DNA from: Veillonella seminalis
Lineage (GTDB): Bacteria; Bacillota; Negativicutes; Veillonellales; Veillonellaceae
Direction: 5' to 3'
DNA length: 35,014 nt
NCBI RefSeq assembly: GCF_003992065.1
Contig: NZ_RQUZ01000019.1
Location: 1-35,014 of the forward strand
A model generated the notes under the pieces. That model was not told the origin of the DNA and did no database searches. It saw only the letters and a program-made list of their open reading frames with translations. The first letter of the stretch is position 1, and the number at the start of each line of letters is the position of its first letter. This document shows positions 7,808 through 16,016 of the stretch, one piece after another. The position numbers were made by a program, and so were the translations under genes.

Positions 7808-9100
7808 ATGACATTTTTATGGGAACAGGGTATTCCGGTGATTAAGTTGGATATGATTGCTACATTGGCGCTGGCAATTTTGCTATTGCTTCTAGGGCGT
7901 GTCATGGTTAATCGAATCGGTATTTTGGGGCGTTTTTGTATTCCGGCACCGGTGGCCGGCGGGCTCTTGTTTTCTATATTAATGTTAATCTTGCATCAGA
8001 GTAACATTTTAATCATTAAAATGGATACCTTATTGCAAACGCCGTTTATGTTGGCCTTTTTCTCCACAATAGGGCTTATTGCCAGTCTTAAATTGGTAAA
8101 AAAAGGCGGTAAATTACTATTGTTTTATTGGCTTCTTTGCGGCTTCTTGTCACTTATGCAAAACGTAATCGGTGTCTCTTTAGCCCAAGTATTTGATATC
8201 GATCCGTTATTGGGTGTATTGATGGGGGCTGTATCTATGGAAGGGGGCCATGGGGCAGCCGGTGCCTTCGGTCCGGAAATAGAAGCTATGGGCGTATTCG
8301 GAGCCACCGCCGTAGCAATGGCGGCCGCAACTTTTGGCCTCGTTTCGGGCGGTTTAGTCGGCGGTCCGATTGCTAAGTACTTACTGAATAAGAATAACTT
8401 GAAATCCACTGAAGCATTGGAGTTGGCTGGTGATGGTACTGTAACGGCAACCGGCGGTAATAACGGTGTAAGCTCGAGTTCCGATGATGCCAAGGCGGCT
8501 AAAAAGGAAAGTGAATATGCGGAATCAGCGATTTCGGCTCACTCTTTATTTATTCACACGGCCATCATTGCCGTTTGTATGACCATAGGTTTAATGGTGG
8601 GCAGTTGGCTTAAAGGCAGCCTCGGTATTGCACTTCCAAGCTATGTAGGGGCTATGTTCTTTGCCGTAATTTTGCGTAATATTAATGATCAGCTCAACGT
8701 GGTTAAACTTCATACGGAAACCATTAATTTGATTGGTGATTATTGCTTAGGTGTATTCCTATCTATGGCATTGATGACACTCAAATTATGGGAACTTGTA
8801 GATTTGGCAATTCCGATGATTGTCGTGTTGGGGGCACAAGTAGTATTCATGATTGTATACTGTTTGTTTATCGTATTCCCATTGTTGGGTAAAACGTATG
8901 ATGCGGTTATTATGTGTGCCGGTATGGCCGGTCATGGTTTGGGTGCAACGCCAAATGCGATGGCTAATATGAAAGCGGTTACTGAAAAATTCGGTCCGTC
9001 CACTAAGGCTTTCTTAATTGTGCCGCTTTGCGGGGCGTTCTTAATTGACTTATTTGCTTTGCCGTGCATCGTATGGTTTATTAACTACTTCGCCCATTGA
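7808..9100 (+). CDS. gltS: Sodium/glutamate symporter (copy 1)
   Basis: A 430-residue inner-membrane transporter of the GltS (ESS) family that takes up glutamate with sodium. It shows the two-fold pseudo-symmetric pattern with glycine-rich re-entrant loops, SMEGGHGAAGAFGPE in the first half and GMAGHGLGATPNAMANM in the second. A hydrophilic central loop (about residues 205-245) rich in Ser, Ala, Gly and charged residues separates the halves. I start it at ATG 7808, behind TAGGAGG; an earlier in-frame ATG at 7778 would add ten implausible residues. A paralogue follows 0.5 kb downstream with a nearly identical C-terminus. Confidence 0.93.
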   Translation: MTFLWEQGIPVIKLDMIATLALAILLLLLGRVMVNRIGILGRFCIPAPVAGGLLFSILMLILHQSNILIIKMDTLLQTPFMLAFFSTIGLIASLKLVKKGGKLLLFYWLLCGFLSLMQNVIGVSLAQVFDIDPLLGVLMGAVSMEGGHGAAGAFGPEIEAMGVFGATAVAMAAATFGLVSGGLVGGPIAKYLLNKNNLKSTEALELAGDGTVTATGGNNGVSSSSDDAKAAKKESEYAESAISAHSLFIHTAIIAVCMTIGLMVGSWLKGSLGIALPSYVGAMFFAVILRNINDQLNVVKLHTETINLIGDYCLGVFLSMALMTLKLWELVDLAIPMIVVLGAQVVFMIVYCLFIVFPLLGKTYDAVIMCAGMAGHGLGATPNAMANMKAVTEKFGPSTKAFLIVPLCGAFLIDLFALPCIVWFINYFAH

Positions 9101-9141
9101 AATTGAATAATATAATTTCAGGGTAAGTTTACATGAAATAA

Positions 9142-9221
9142 AAAAGGCTGCAGCCGGGGTTATACTATCTGAGGATATGGCGTGTAATATCTGTAAACAG
9201 TAATCCGGATTGCAGTCTTTT
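9142..9221 (+). terminator. Imperfect long-loop terminator after the first gltS
   Basis: Arms 9142-9157 (AAAAGGCTGCAGCCGG) and 9205-9221 pair with a few mismatches and end in CTTTTGTTATTTT. The loop is unusually long, about 47 nt. Confidence 0.6.
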
Positions 9222-9297
9222 GTTATTTTATATGAGATATATCTACTACAAATTACACCTGCCTTTAATCAAAAATATGCATAATTAAGCAAAAAAA

Positions 9298-9335
9298 GTC
9301 AATGAAAATCATTATGAATCACCTGTGACTATAAT
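9298..9335 (+). promoter_or_regulatory. Fur-like box and -10 element upstream of the second gltS
   Basis: Positions 9298-9316 match the classical 19-bp Fur box GATAATGATAATCATTATC at 15 of 19 bases. A TATAAT at 9330-9335 follows so that the box covers the expected -35 region, the usual place for iron-dependent repression. The matching -35 hexamer itself is poor. Confidence 0.55.
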
Positions 9336-9341
9336 TTAAAA

Positions 9342-9632
9342 GAATATAGAATATATTTTTAAGTTATAGGTTGTTGTTAACAGGAGAAATTGAATTTTTA
9401 ACGAATACTTTAAATTGTGAGTGTAAAGGTATTCATTTGTGGGAGTATTTGTGTAGCATGGAGAAGAGTCGGATTGTCAGCTATAGTGTAGAAAATGTAG
9501 CCTATGGGAACCTGTAGTATAGAAGCTTTTGAGGGAATGCTATAGCCTTTTCGCGGTCGGGTGCGGGCCGCATCTTATGTGTAAACAGGGTGTTAGCCAT
9601 AATTTTATTCTTGTTGGCTAGGAGGCGAAAGT
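9342..9632 (+). other. Long leader region before the second gltS
   Basis: If transcription starts near 9342 the mRNA carries a leader of about 290 nt. It holds a GC-rich hairpin GCGGTC/GGCCGC at about 9554-9573 and a TAGCCA/TGGCTA hairpin ending directly at the AGGAGG of the second gltS. A 19-codon frame from ATG 9458 lacks a well-spaced ribosome binding site. An sRNA or regulated leader is possible; no known riboswitch or T-box core is visible. Confidence 0.4.
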
Positions 9633-10946
9633 ATGAAATTTTTGTGGGAACAAGGTATTCCGGTTATTGAGCTTGATATGATTGCCACATTGGCACTGGC
9701 AATTTTATTGCTGTTATTGGGGCGTATCATTGTTAATCGAGTCGGCTTTTTGAGTCGTTTTTGTATTCCTGCACCGGTAGCAGGCGGTTTGTCATTTTCC
9801 TTGCTTATGTTGGTTTTACATGAGACTAATATTTTAAATATTAAAATGGATACAATTTTACAAACGCCGTTTATGTTGGCATTTTTCGCTACCGTAGGTC
9901 TGATTGCCAGTCTTAAGCTTGTAAAAAAAGGCGGTAAATTATTATTTTATTATTGGGCTCTTTGTGCCTTTTTATCCCTCATGCAGAACGTAATCGGCGT
10001 ATCTTGGTCTAAAGTGTTGGGGCTTGATCCCTTACTTGGTGTTTTAATGGGCGCCGTATCTATGGAAGGCGGGCACGGTAATGCAGGTGCTTTCGGACCT
10101 GAAGTAGAAGCTATGGGTGTTTACGGTGCTACGGCGGTAGCGATGGCAGCCGCAACATTTGGCGTTGTAGCCGGTGGTGTAGTGGGCGGACCAATCGCAC
10201 GCTTTTTCATCAATAAATATAACTTACACTCCACTGAAGAGGAAGAGTTGGCTGAGGATACTGAAAAAGCTGCTTTAGCACAGGATTTAGATCAAGTAGC
10301 CGGTCCGGATACAACCAGTGTAAACGAAGCGTTAACTGTTGAAAAAATCGAAGAAGGCAAGGAAATTAGTGAAGAAGTAGCCGCTCATGTATTTTTATTG
10401 CATGGTTTTATTATAGCTATTTGTATGGTCGTAGGTATGGAATTGGCCGTAGCCTTTAAATCTTGGTGGGGGATTGCCATACCGAACTATGTAGGCGGTA
10501 TGTTCTTCGCTGTATTACTTCGTAATATTAACGATAAATTCCACTTCGTTGAGTTGCATAATCCTACCATCGGGCTTATCGGGGATGTGTGTCTCGGTAT
10601 TTTCCTCTCCATGGCGCTGATGACGTTGAAGTTATGGGAATTGGCCGATTTGGCATTGCCAATGATTGTAATCCTTATGTCGCAAGTTATCTTTATGATT
10701 GTGTACAATATGTTCGTGGCGTTCCCTGTTTTGGGTAAAAACTATGATGCGGTGATTATGTGTGCCGGTATGGCCGGTCATGGTTTAGGTGCGACCCCGA
10801 ATGCGATGGCGAATATGAAAGCCGTTGCTGAAAAATTCGGTCCGTCCACGAAGGCATTTTTAATTGTGCCGCTTTGCGGTGCGTTCTTGGTTGACCTGTT
10901 TGCGGTACCTTGTATCGTATGGTTTATTAACTATTTTGCACATTAA
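9633..10946 (+). CDS. gltS: Sodium/glutamate symporter (copy 2)
   Basis: A 437-residue GltS paralogue of the preceding transporter. The membrane halves align almost throughout, from MKFLWEQGIPVIELDMIATL to the identical CIVWFINYFAH end, and keep both glycine-rich motifs (SMEGGHGNAGAFGPE, GMAGHGLGATPNAMANM). The central cytoplasmic loop (about residues 205-255) differs completely: it is strongly acidic here and neutral in copy 1. Silent differences are frequent even where the protein is identical, so the duplication is not recent and both copies look selected. TAGGAGG precedes the ATG by 8 nt. The candidate Fur box lies upstream of this copy only. Confidence 0.93.
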   Translation: MKFLWEQGIPVIELDMIATLALAILLLLLGRIIVNRVGFLSRFCIPAPVAGGLSFSLLMLVLHETNILNIKMDTILQTPFMLAFFATVGLIASLKLVKKGGKLLFYYWALCAFLSLMQNVIGVSWSKVLGLDPLLGVLMGAVSMEGGHGNAGAFGPEVEAMGVYGATAVAMAAATFGVVAGGVVGGPIARFFINKYNLHSTEEEELAEDTEKAALAQDLDQVAGPDTTSVNEALTVEKIEEGKEISEEVAAHVFLLHGFIIAICMVVGMELAVAFKSWWGIAIPNYVGGMFFAVLLRNINDKFHFVELHNPTIGLIGDVCLGIFLSMALMTLKLWELADLALPMIVILMSQVIFMIVYNMFVAFPVLGKNYDAVIMCAGMAGHGLGATPNAMANMKAVAEKFGPSTKAFLIVPLCGAFLVDLFAVPCIVWFINYFAH

Positions 10947-10980
10947 AAGTATTTTCGTGAAAATTTGAGATAAAAGTTTA

Positions 10981-11019
10981 AAGGCCACCATTTATTTTAA
11001 AAAGAAAAATGGTGGCCTT
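10981..11019. terminator. Hairpin terminator after the second gltS
   Basis: A perfect 13-bp stem (10981-10993 with 11007-11019), loop 13 nt, lies 35 bp after the gltS stop. The T-run is better on the minus strand, so it also backs up termination of the small gene opposite. Confidence 0.75.
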
Positions 11020-11039
11020 ATCAATAAAATAAAAAAGAA

Positions 11040-11074
11040 GAAAGGCATTGCCGCTCGGTATGGCAATGCCTTTC
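11040..11074 (-). terminator. Intrinsic terminator of the small membrane protein gene
   Basis: A perfect 13-bp stem (11040-11052 with 11062-11074), loop 9 nt. On the minus strand it is followed by TTCTTTTTTATTTT and lies 27 bp after the stop of the small gene. Confidence 0.88.
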
Positions 11075-11101
11075 TCCTTTAGGAGTGGGATTAAGGGGGA
11101 T

Positions 11102-11257
11102 CTATTTGAATAAAGCGAAGTATATAACGTAGAGCCATCCGAATAGACCGTGAATAATGGCCCAAGGAATGGAATGCCAGTTAGCATAGCTGACAATCAT
11201 AGCCAAGGCGGATCCAAAGGAAATACCCGTTGTTACTGTTGCGGTTAAAAATTTCAT
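11102..11257 (-). CDS. Small two-helix membrane protein, 51 residues
   Basis: A 51-residue frame starting MKFLTATVTTGISFGSALAM and ending GLFGWLYVIYFALFK. It has a consensus ribosome binding site (GGGAGG, 8 nt before the ATG) and its own terminator 27 bp after the stop, so I consider it a real gene despite its size. Two hydrophobic segments (about residues 7-22 and 30-48) are joined by a short loop with NWHS. I recall similar small proteins with a WAIIHG...GWLYVIY core as conserved hypothetical proteins in other bacteria, but no function. It is convergent with the second gltS; a role as transporter accessory is only speculation. Confidence 0.82.
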   Translation of the reverse strand: MKFLTATVTTGISFGSALAMIVSYANWHSIPWAIIHGLFGWLYVIYFALFK

Positions 11258-11279
11258 TAACAAACCTCCCTATATATAC

Positions 11280-11306
11280 GACAGTTCTAATGCAATTAAA
11301 ACTGTC
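11280..11306. promoter_or_regulatory. Inverted repeat in the leader of the small membrane protein gene
   Basis: GACAGTT (11280-11286) and AACTGTC (11300-11306) form a perfect 7-bp inverted repeat with a 13-nt centre, about 22 bp before the start codon. It could be an operator or a leader hairpin. A minus-strand TATAAT lies further upstream, near 11336. Confidence 0.45.
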
Positions 11307-11579
11307 ATGTTAAATCTGAATATTTCAATATAATTATAATGTATTTTGAGATATTTGTATAGTGAGATTTTTAGATATAAGGCTGAAATCGTTATTTTTT
11401 TGAAATAATTAACTAAATTGCGTCCGCTTTTTTGTACTTTAGCCTTTCCGCAAATTAGTTATGAATGGTGTATAATAAAATAAGCAATGATATTGTTTGA
11501 TTAAAGAGAATTAGTATTATATTGCAGTTATGCTATATCTTAGTGAATAGCAGCATGTATAGAAGTAAGGAGTGATACC

Positions 11580-12044
11580 ATGTCAGATTTAAAAGTTGGC
11601 GATAAAGCACCGGACTTTTCCGTTGTTAATGATGCAAATGAAATGGTAAGTTTAAAAGATTTAGCCGGTCAAAAAGTAATCTTATATTTCTACGCGAAAG
11701 ATAATACACCGGGGTGTTCCATTGAAGCTCAACAATTTAACGAAGCTTATAAAAAGTTACAAGATGCCGGATACGTTGTATTGGGTGTCAGTCGTGATAC
11801 CGTAAAACGTCATATTAATTTCAAAGAAAAATATGACCTTCAATTTAATCTCTTGGCGGATACTGATGAAGCCGTCTGCAACGCCTATGGTGTTATGAAA
11901 GAAAAGAAACTTTACGGTAAAATCTCTATCGGCATCGAACGCTCCACTTTCGTTATCGATGAAAAAGGCGTGTTGGCCCACATTTATAGAGGCGTTAAAG
12001 CAAAAGAACACGTAGGACAACTGCTGGTTGATCTCGGCTTATAA
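11580..12044 (+). CDS. bcp: Thioredoxin-dependent peroxiredoxin (Bcp/PrxQ type)
   Basis: A 154-residue cytoplasmic peroxiredoxin that reduces hydrogen and organic peroxides. The thioredoxin fold begins with GDKAPDF, and the peroxidatic cysteine is C46 in the TPGCSIEA motif. The resolving cysteine that many Bcp proteins carry five residues later is absent (Gln at 51). The remaining cysteine, in the DEAVCNAYGV segment, is the position conserved but not catalytic in E. coli Bcp, so this is probably a one-cysteine variant. AAGGAGTG precedes the ATG. A TATAAT at about 11471-11476 is a possible -10 box. Confidence 0.93.
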   Translation: MSDLKVGDKAPDFSVVNDANEMVSLKDLAGQKVILYFYAKDNTPGCSIEAQQFNEAYKKLQDAGYVVLGVSRDTVKRHINFKEKYDLQFNLLADTDEAVCNAYGVMKEKKLYGKISIGIERSTFVIDEKGVLAHIYRGVKAKEHVGQLLVDLGL

Positions 12045-12060
12045 ATCACAACTCTAGAAT

Positions 12061-12204
12061 AGCTTGCGAAATATATTCTAAAATTCTTAATAGAAAAGCA
12101 CAATATACCTATCTCTCAACCCCCACCCGTTCGGCTAATGGGTATTCAAGATAGGTATATTGTGCTTTTTTCCCTTAGTACGATTTTCTAAAATTTCGCA
12201 AGCT
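12061..12204. repeat. Nested 144-bp palindromic element with terminator core
   Basis: The inner perfect 21-bp inverted repeat (12094-12114 with 12149-12169) ends in a run of T and acts as terminator between bcp and pflA. It is enclosed by a second perfect 12-bp inverted repeat (12061-12072, AGCTTGCGAAAT, with 12193-12204), whose right arm ends 1 bp before the pflA stop codon. The 34-nt loop has a small ACCC/GGGT pairing. Two concentric perfect repeats are more than a terminator needs and resemble a small palindromic mobile element. Confidence 0.75.
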
Positions 12205-12205
12205 G

Positions 12206-12967
12206 TTAAGCCGGTGCCAACTTACTCCACCACTGTCGCCGATATGCCTTTATCCCTTCCAGTACGACTTTTGACGCTTTCGCCGCCAGTGCTTTGCCGG
12301 CCGGCGGAATACCTTCTAAGCGATAGGCGATGCCCATTTCTTTATATTTTGAGGCACCCATCACGTGATAAGGCAGGCAGTCGATAGTTTCGAGGTTTTT
12401 CAAAGAACCGGCGAAGAAGCCGAGGCGGTACCAACGATCCGCATTGTCGGTAATAGTAGGAACGACTACATGGCGCACCCAAATAGGCACATTGTGTTCA
12501 TCGATGAAGCGGGCAAATTTTAAGATTTGCTTGTTGCTTTGACCGGTAAGGGCGATATGTTTATCATCGTCGATTTCTTTTAAATCTAAAATAACGAGGC
12601 TCGTTACGGCCATAAGCTTTTCATAGGTTTCGCGCTGGCTTTCTTCAAAGTAGATGCCGCTTGTGTCGAGGCAAGTATGAATGCCACGCTCTCTGAAATA
12701 GCTAAAGAGCTCGATGACAAAGTCAATTTGCATTAAAGCTTCGCCGCCGGTGACAGTGAGACCGCCGTTTTTATAAAAACTCTGATTTCGCTCAAATTGC
12801 TCCCATACTTCTTCAATGGTAATATTTTTACCTTGCTGCGCATCCCACGTATCCGGGTTATGGCAATAGGCACAGCGCATCGGGCAGCCCTGTAAAAATA
12901 GCACCATTCGTACACCGGGGCCGTCAACGGTGCCCATGGTCTCTAAGGAATGAATTCGTCCAATCAT
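12206..12967 (-). CDS. pflA: Pyruvate formate-lyase activating enzyme (radical SAM)
   Basis: A 253-residue radical-SAM activase that places the glycyl radical on pyruvate formate-lyase using S-adenosylmethionine and a 4Fe-4S cluster. The cluster motif CPMRCAYC (CxxxCxxC) is at about residues 28-35, after the family N-terminus GRIHSLETMGTVDGPGVR. SAM-binding segments include TVTGGEAL and the CLDTSG and LDLKEID stretches. It is the third gene of the pflB-glycyl-subunit-pflA operon, after a 141-bp gap that holds a partial terminator. Here its substrate would be the separate 79-residue glycyl subunit, presumably docked on the core. Confidence 0.95.
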   Translation of the reverse strand: MIGRIHSLETMGTVDGPGVRMVLFLQGCPMRCAYCHNPDTWDAQQGKNITIEEVWEQFERNQSFYKNGGLTVTGGEALMQIDFVIELFSYFRERGIHTCLDTSGIYFEESQRETYEKLMAVTSLVILDLKEIDDDKHIALTGQSNKQILKFARFIDEHNVPIWVRHVVVPTITDNADRWYRLGFFAGSLKNLETIDCLPYHVMGASKYKEMGIAYRLEGIPPAGKALAAKASKVVLEGIKAYRRQWWSKLAPA

Positions 12968-13040
12968 AGTACGCCTTTCAAAAAAATACGGTTGACCTTC
13001 TGAAGGATAGTTCAGCTTAAGGTCTAAGTCTTAAATATGA

Positions 13041-13071
13041 CAATAGGCTCCTCGAATCGGGGAGCCTATTG
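13041..13071 (-). terminator. Hairpin between the glycyl-radical gene and pflA
   Basis: An 11-bp stem (13041-13051 with 13061-13071) lies 38 bp after the glycyl-radical gene. The T-run on the minus strand is poor (GTCATATTT), so partial read-through into pflA, lowering its expression relative to pflB, is plausible. Confidence 0.6.
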
Positions 13072-13108
13072 CACTATATATAACTACTGAGAAGGGGATA
13101 AGGCGAAG

Positions 13109-13348
13109 TTACATTTGTTCGTGGAAGGTACGAGAAATAACTTCGTCCTGTTGTTGTTTCGTCAATTTGTTGAAGTGCACGGCATAACCGGATACACGAA
13201 CGGTCAACTGTGGGTATTTTTCAGGATGTTTTTGCGCATCGAGAAGCATTTCACGGTCAAACACATTAACGTTCAAATGATGACCGCCTTTTTCAGAATA
13301 GCCGTCCAATAATTCTACTAAATTATCGATTTGTTGTTCGTTGCTCAT
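13109..13348 (-). CDS. grcA: Separate glycyl-radical subunit of pyruvate formate-lyase
   Basis: A 79-residue protein equal to the C-terminal glycyl-radical domain of pyruvate formate-lyase. The radical glycine is G54 in [10 protein letters not shown], preceded by [20 protein letters not shown]. The ATG at 13348 starts one base after the TAA of pflB (TAA-T-ATG), in another frame, with a strong AGGAGG inside the last codons of pflB; I therefore reject a longer frame that starts within pflB. It resembles the E. coli spare part YfiD/GrcA. Unlike that case, the neighbouring PflB core lacks its own glycine domain, so this subunit would be essential, not a repair part. Overlapped signals imply coupled translation at near-equal amounts. 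Confidence 0.9.
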   Translation of the reverse strand: MSNEQQIDNLVELLDGYSEKGGHHLNVNVFDREMLLDAQKHPEKYPQLTVRVSGYAVHFNKLTKQQQDEVISRTFHEQM

Positions 13349-13349
13349 A

Positions 13350-15500
13350 TTACTTGTCCTCCTTTTCGGAAATGGAAACATTAGGCTCGCGACAGGCCAG
13401 GTTTTCATTATTGACAGGTAAACCGGTCGGCATATCGCTCTGTAAAACTGCATCAAGATCCAGATCGATGTCTAAATCACTCATACGAACCATGGTTTCT
13501 CCGTTTTTACCGAGTGCATCCGGAATAATGGAGAAGGTGTTGGAAATACCGTCACTTGCATCGCGCCAAGGCATTTTGGCAACGGAAGCCATGGAAGAAA
13601 CAGCCCCGTGAGAATCACGTCCGTGCATCGGATTAGCACCCGGTGCAAACGGTGTACCCTGTTTACGGCCGTCCGGTGTGCTACCGGTGGCGTTACCGTA
13701 TACTACATTGGATGTAATTGTCAAAAGGGACATGGTAGGCACACTTTCGCGGTAGGTAGGATGTTTACGGATTTTGTTCATGAATGCGGATACAACGAAG
13801 GCCGCCAAATCATCAACACGGTCATCATCGTTACCGTATTTAGGGAAATCCCCTGTGATTTCAAAATCAACAGCTACCCCGTTTTCATCACGAATCGGTT
13901 TTACCTTGGCATATTTAATAGCGGACAAGGAGTCGGCTACTACGGATAAACCGGCAATCCCGGTGGCAAACCAACGCGTAACTTTGCGGTCGTGAAGCGC
14001 CATTTCCAATTTTTCGTATGCATATTTATCGTGCATGTAGTGAATGATGTTGAGGGCATTCACGTAAACGCCGGCCAACCATTCCATCATGTCGTCAAAA
14101 CGTTCCATTACTTCATCGAAATCAAGGTATTCGGAAGTAATCGGACGATATTTAGGTCCAACTTGTTTTTTGAGTTTTTCATCGACACCGCCGTTGATTG
14201 CATAGAGCAAGCATTTTGCGAGGTTACAACGAGCGCCGAAGAACTGCATTTCTTTACCGATACGCATAGGTGATACGCAGCAGGCGATAGCATAGTCGTC
14301 ACCGCTGTTAGGACGCATCAATTCGTCGTTTTCATACTGAATCGAAGACGTTTGGATGGACAATTTAGCACAGAAACGTTTGAACCCGTCCGGCAAGCGA
14401 GGGGACCAGAGAACGGTGAGGTTCGGTTCCGGAGCCGGGCCTAAGTTGGTAAGCGTGTGCAAGTAACGGAAGGACATTTTGGAAACGAGCGGACGACCGT
14501 CGGAGCCCATACCACCGATAGATTCGGTTGTCCAAACCGGATCGCCGGTGAAGAGGTTATTGTATTCGATAATGCGGGCAAAACGCACCATGCGAAGTTT
14601 CATGATGAAATGGTCAACCATTTCCTGAATTTCTTCTTCTGTATAGCTGCCTTCTTTGAGGTCACGTTCAGCGTAGATGTCGAGGAAGACGGTGTTACGA
14701 CCGATAGACATGGCAGCGCCGTTTTGTTCTTTAATAGCGCCTAAATAACCGAAGTATAACCACTGAATCGCTTCTTTTACGTCTTTAGCCGGCTGGCTGA
14801 TATCAAAACCGTAAGAAGCCGCCATGGCTTTTAATTCTTTTAAGGAACGAATTTGGTCACGAATTTCTTCACGGTCGCGAATAATCGTAGCCGTCATGTC
14901 GCCCATAGTAATGGCGAACTCTTTTTCTTTTTCTTCGATTAAGCGGTCAATCCCGTAAAGGGCTACACGGCGATAGTCACCGATGATACGACCGCGGCTG
15001 TACGCATCCGGTAAACCGGTAATAATGTGTGCGGAACGAGCGGCACGCATTTCCGGGGTGTACACATCGAAAACGCCGTCATTGTGAGTTTTGCGATGTT
15101 TTTTGAAAAAGTCTTCCAGCTGAGCGTCCATTTCAAAGCCGTATTCTTGTAAAGCGCTTTTGGCTGTACGTAAACCGCCGTACGGGAACATAGCCCGTTT
15201 TAACGGTTTGTCGGTCTGGAGGCCAACGATTTGTTCTAATTCTTTAATGATGTAGCCCGGGCCGTGAGAGGACACCGAAGTGGCAATATCCGTGTCGGCA
15301 TCAATAACACCGCCGTTTTTCTTTTCTTCATCATAAAGACGAAGGACTTCTTGCCAAAGTTTAAGTGTACGCTCGGTAGGCGCGGTTAAAAATGAGTCGT
15401 CCCCAACATAGGGGTTATAGTTACGTTGGATAAAGTCACGAACGTCAATGGCTTTATCCCATACACCTGTAATGAAGCCTTTCCATGCAGTATTTTGCAT
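13350..15500 (-). CDS. pflB: Pyruvate formate-lyase catalytic core lacking the glycyl domain
   Basis: A 716-residue formate acetyltransferase core that converts pyruvate and CoA to acetyl-CoA and formate. It aligns with E. coli PflB from the N-terminus ([20 protein letters not shown]) through the catalytic cysteine pair C407-C408 (AIACCVSP) to [20 protein letters not shown] and [14 protein letters not shown]. It then ends in an acidic tail ([11 protein letters not shown]...SEKEDK) without the RVSGYAV motif. The missing domain is the next gene. Family members are about 750-760 residues in one chain. The start follows GGAGGTACCACA at normal spacing. Expression is likely driven from the long, palindrome-rich upstream region; the operon ends with pflA. 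Confidence 0.93.
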   Translation of the reverse strand: MQNTAWKGFITGVWDKAIDVRDFIQRNYNPYVGDDSFLTAPTERTLKLWQEVLRLYDEEKKNGGVIDADTDIATSVSSHGPGYIIKELEQIVGLQTDKPLKRAMFPYGGLRTAKSALQEYGFEMDAQLEDFFKKHRKTHNDGVFDVYTPEMRAARSAHIITGLPDAYSRGRIIGDYRRVALYGIDRLIEEKEKEFAITMGDMTATIIRDREEIRDQIRSLKELKAMAASYGFDISQPAKDVKEAIQWLYFGYLGAIKEQNGAAMSIGRNTVFLDIYAERDLKEGSYTEEEIQEMVDHFIMKLRMVRFARIIEYNNLFTGDPVWTTESIGGMGSDGRPLVSKMSFRYLHTLTNLGPAPEPNLTVLWSPRLPDGFKRFCAKLSIQTSSIQYENDELMRPNSGDDYAIACCVSPMRIGKEMQFFGARCNLAKCLLYAINGGVDEKLKKQVGPKYRPITSEYLDFDEVMERFDDMMEWLAGVYVNALNIIHYMHDKYAYEKLEMALHDRKVTRWFATGIAGLSVVADSLSAIKYAKVKPIRDENGVAVDFEITGDFPKYGNDDDRVDDLAAFVVSAFMNKIRKHPTYRESVPTMSLLTITSNVVYGNATGSTPDGRKQGTPFAPGANPMHGRDSHGAVSSMASVAKMPWRDASDGISNTFSIIPDALGKNGETMVRMSDLDIDLDLDAVLQSDMPTGLPVNNENLACREPNVSISEKEDK

Positions 15501-15875
15501 TGTGGTACCTCCATTAAGGAAATAAAGAATTATTATAAGATGCTTTAAGTGTATACCGAATTGGTATTTAATTCAATAATTGTAATGATATTAATTTTCG
15601 ATTGTTAAAATGCTAAAAATAAAAGATGTGTAAAAATAAGACTTTTTATGACATATATATAAAAATTTATGTCAAAAAACAAAAAATTATTGCTAGCTAT
15701 CATTACGGTGTATGAGTAAGAAATGTCTTTTTGGATTGTTTTTATCCATAAAATATGACTTTATTTCTTATGATTACATTATAAAGCAGGTAATATTAAT
15801 AGTCTGTAGCTATGGGTACAAAAATAGTGGGAATTAAAAATTAAGCGTGACTCAAGATATAAGCCAGCATTAAAT

Positions 15876-15901
15876 TTTATATTTAAAATTTTAAATATAA
15901 A
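15876..15901. repeat. Perfect 26-bp A/T-only palindrome
   Basis: Arms TTTATATTTAAAA and TTTTAAATATAAA meet without a spacer. It lies between the divergent pflB and sodA genes and could be a binding site of a dimeric regulator; base composition alone makes some such palindromes likely. Confidence 0.6.
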
Positions 15902-15997
15902 GTGGACATATAGAAATAAAGCCGTTTGATTTGTGAAATAACACACTTACAAAATGTTTATTACAAATATACGTTTTTACTACTAAACAAGATAAAT

Positions 15998-16016
15998 GAA
16001 AAATATTATCATTAAC
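15998..16016 (+). promoter_or_regulatory. Fur-like box upstream of sodA
   Basis: The 19 bases match the classical Fur box at 13 positions, including the intact right half ATTATCATTA. Iron-dependent control of sodA is known in enterobacteria, which makes the site plausible, but no clear promoter overlaps it. Confidence 0.4.

Noticed and set aside
9458-9517. A 19-codon leader peptide before the second gltS
   Set aside because: The nearest GGGAG is about 12 nt away and the peptide has no run of a regulatory amino acid.
9520-9632. A T-box or amino-acid riboswitch before the second gltS
   Set aside because: GC-rich hairpin near 9560 looked suggestive but the T-box core AGGGTGGNACCGCG is absent.
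13349-13456. Extension of the glycyl-radical gene upstream into pflB, giving 115 residues
   Set aside because: It overlaps pflB in another frame, the added residues do not resemble the family, and the ATG at 13348 has a strong ribosome binding site.
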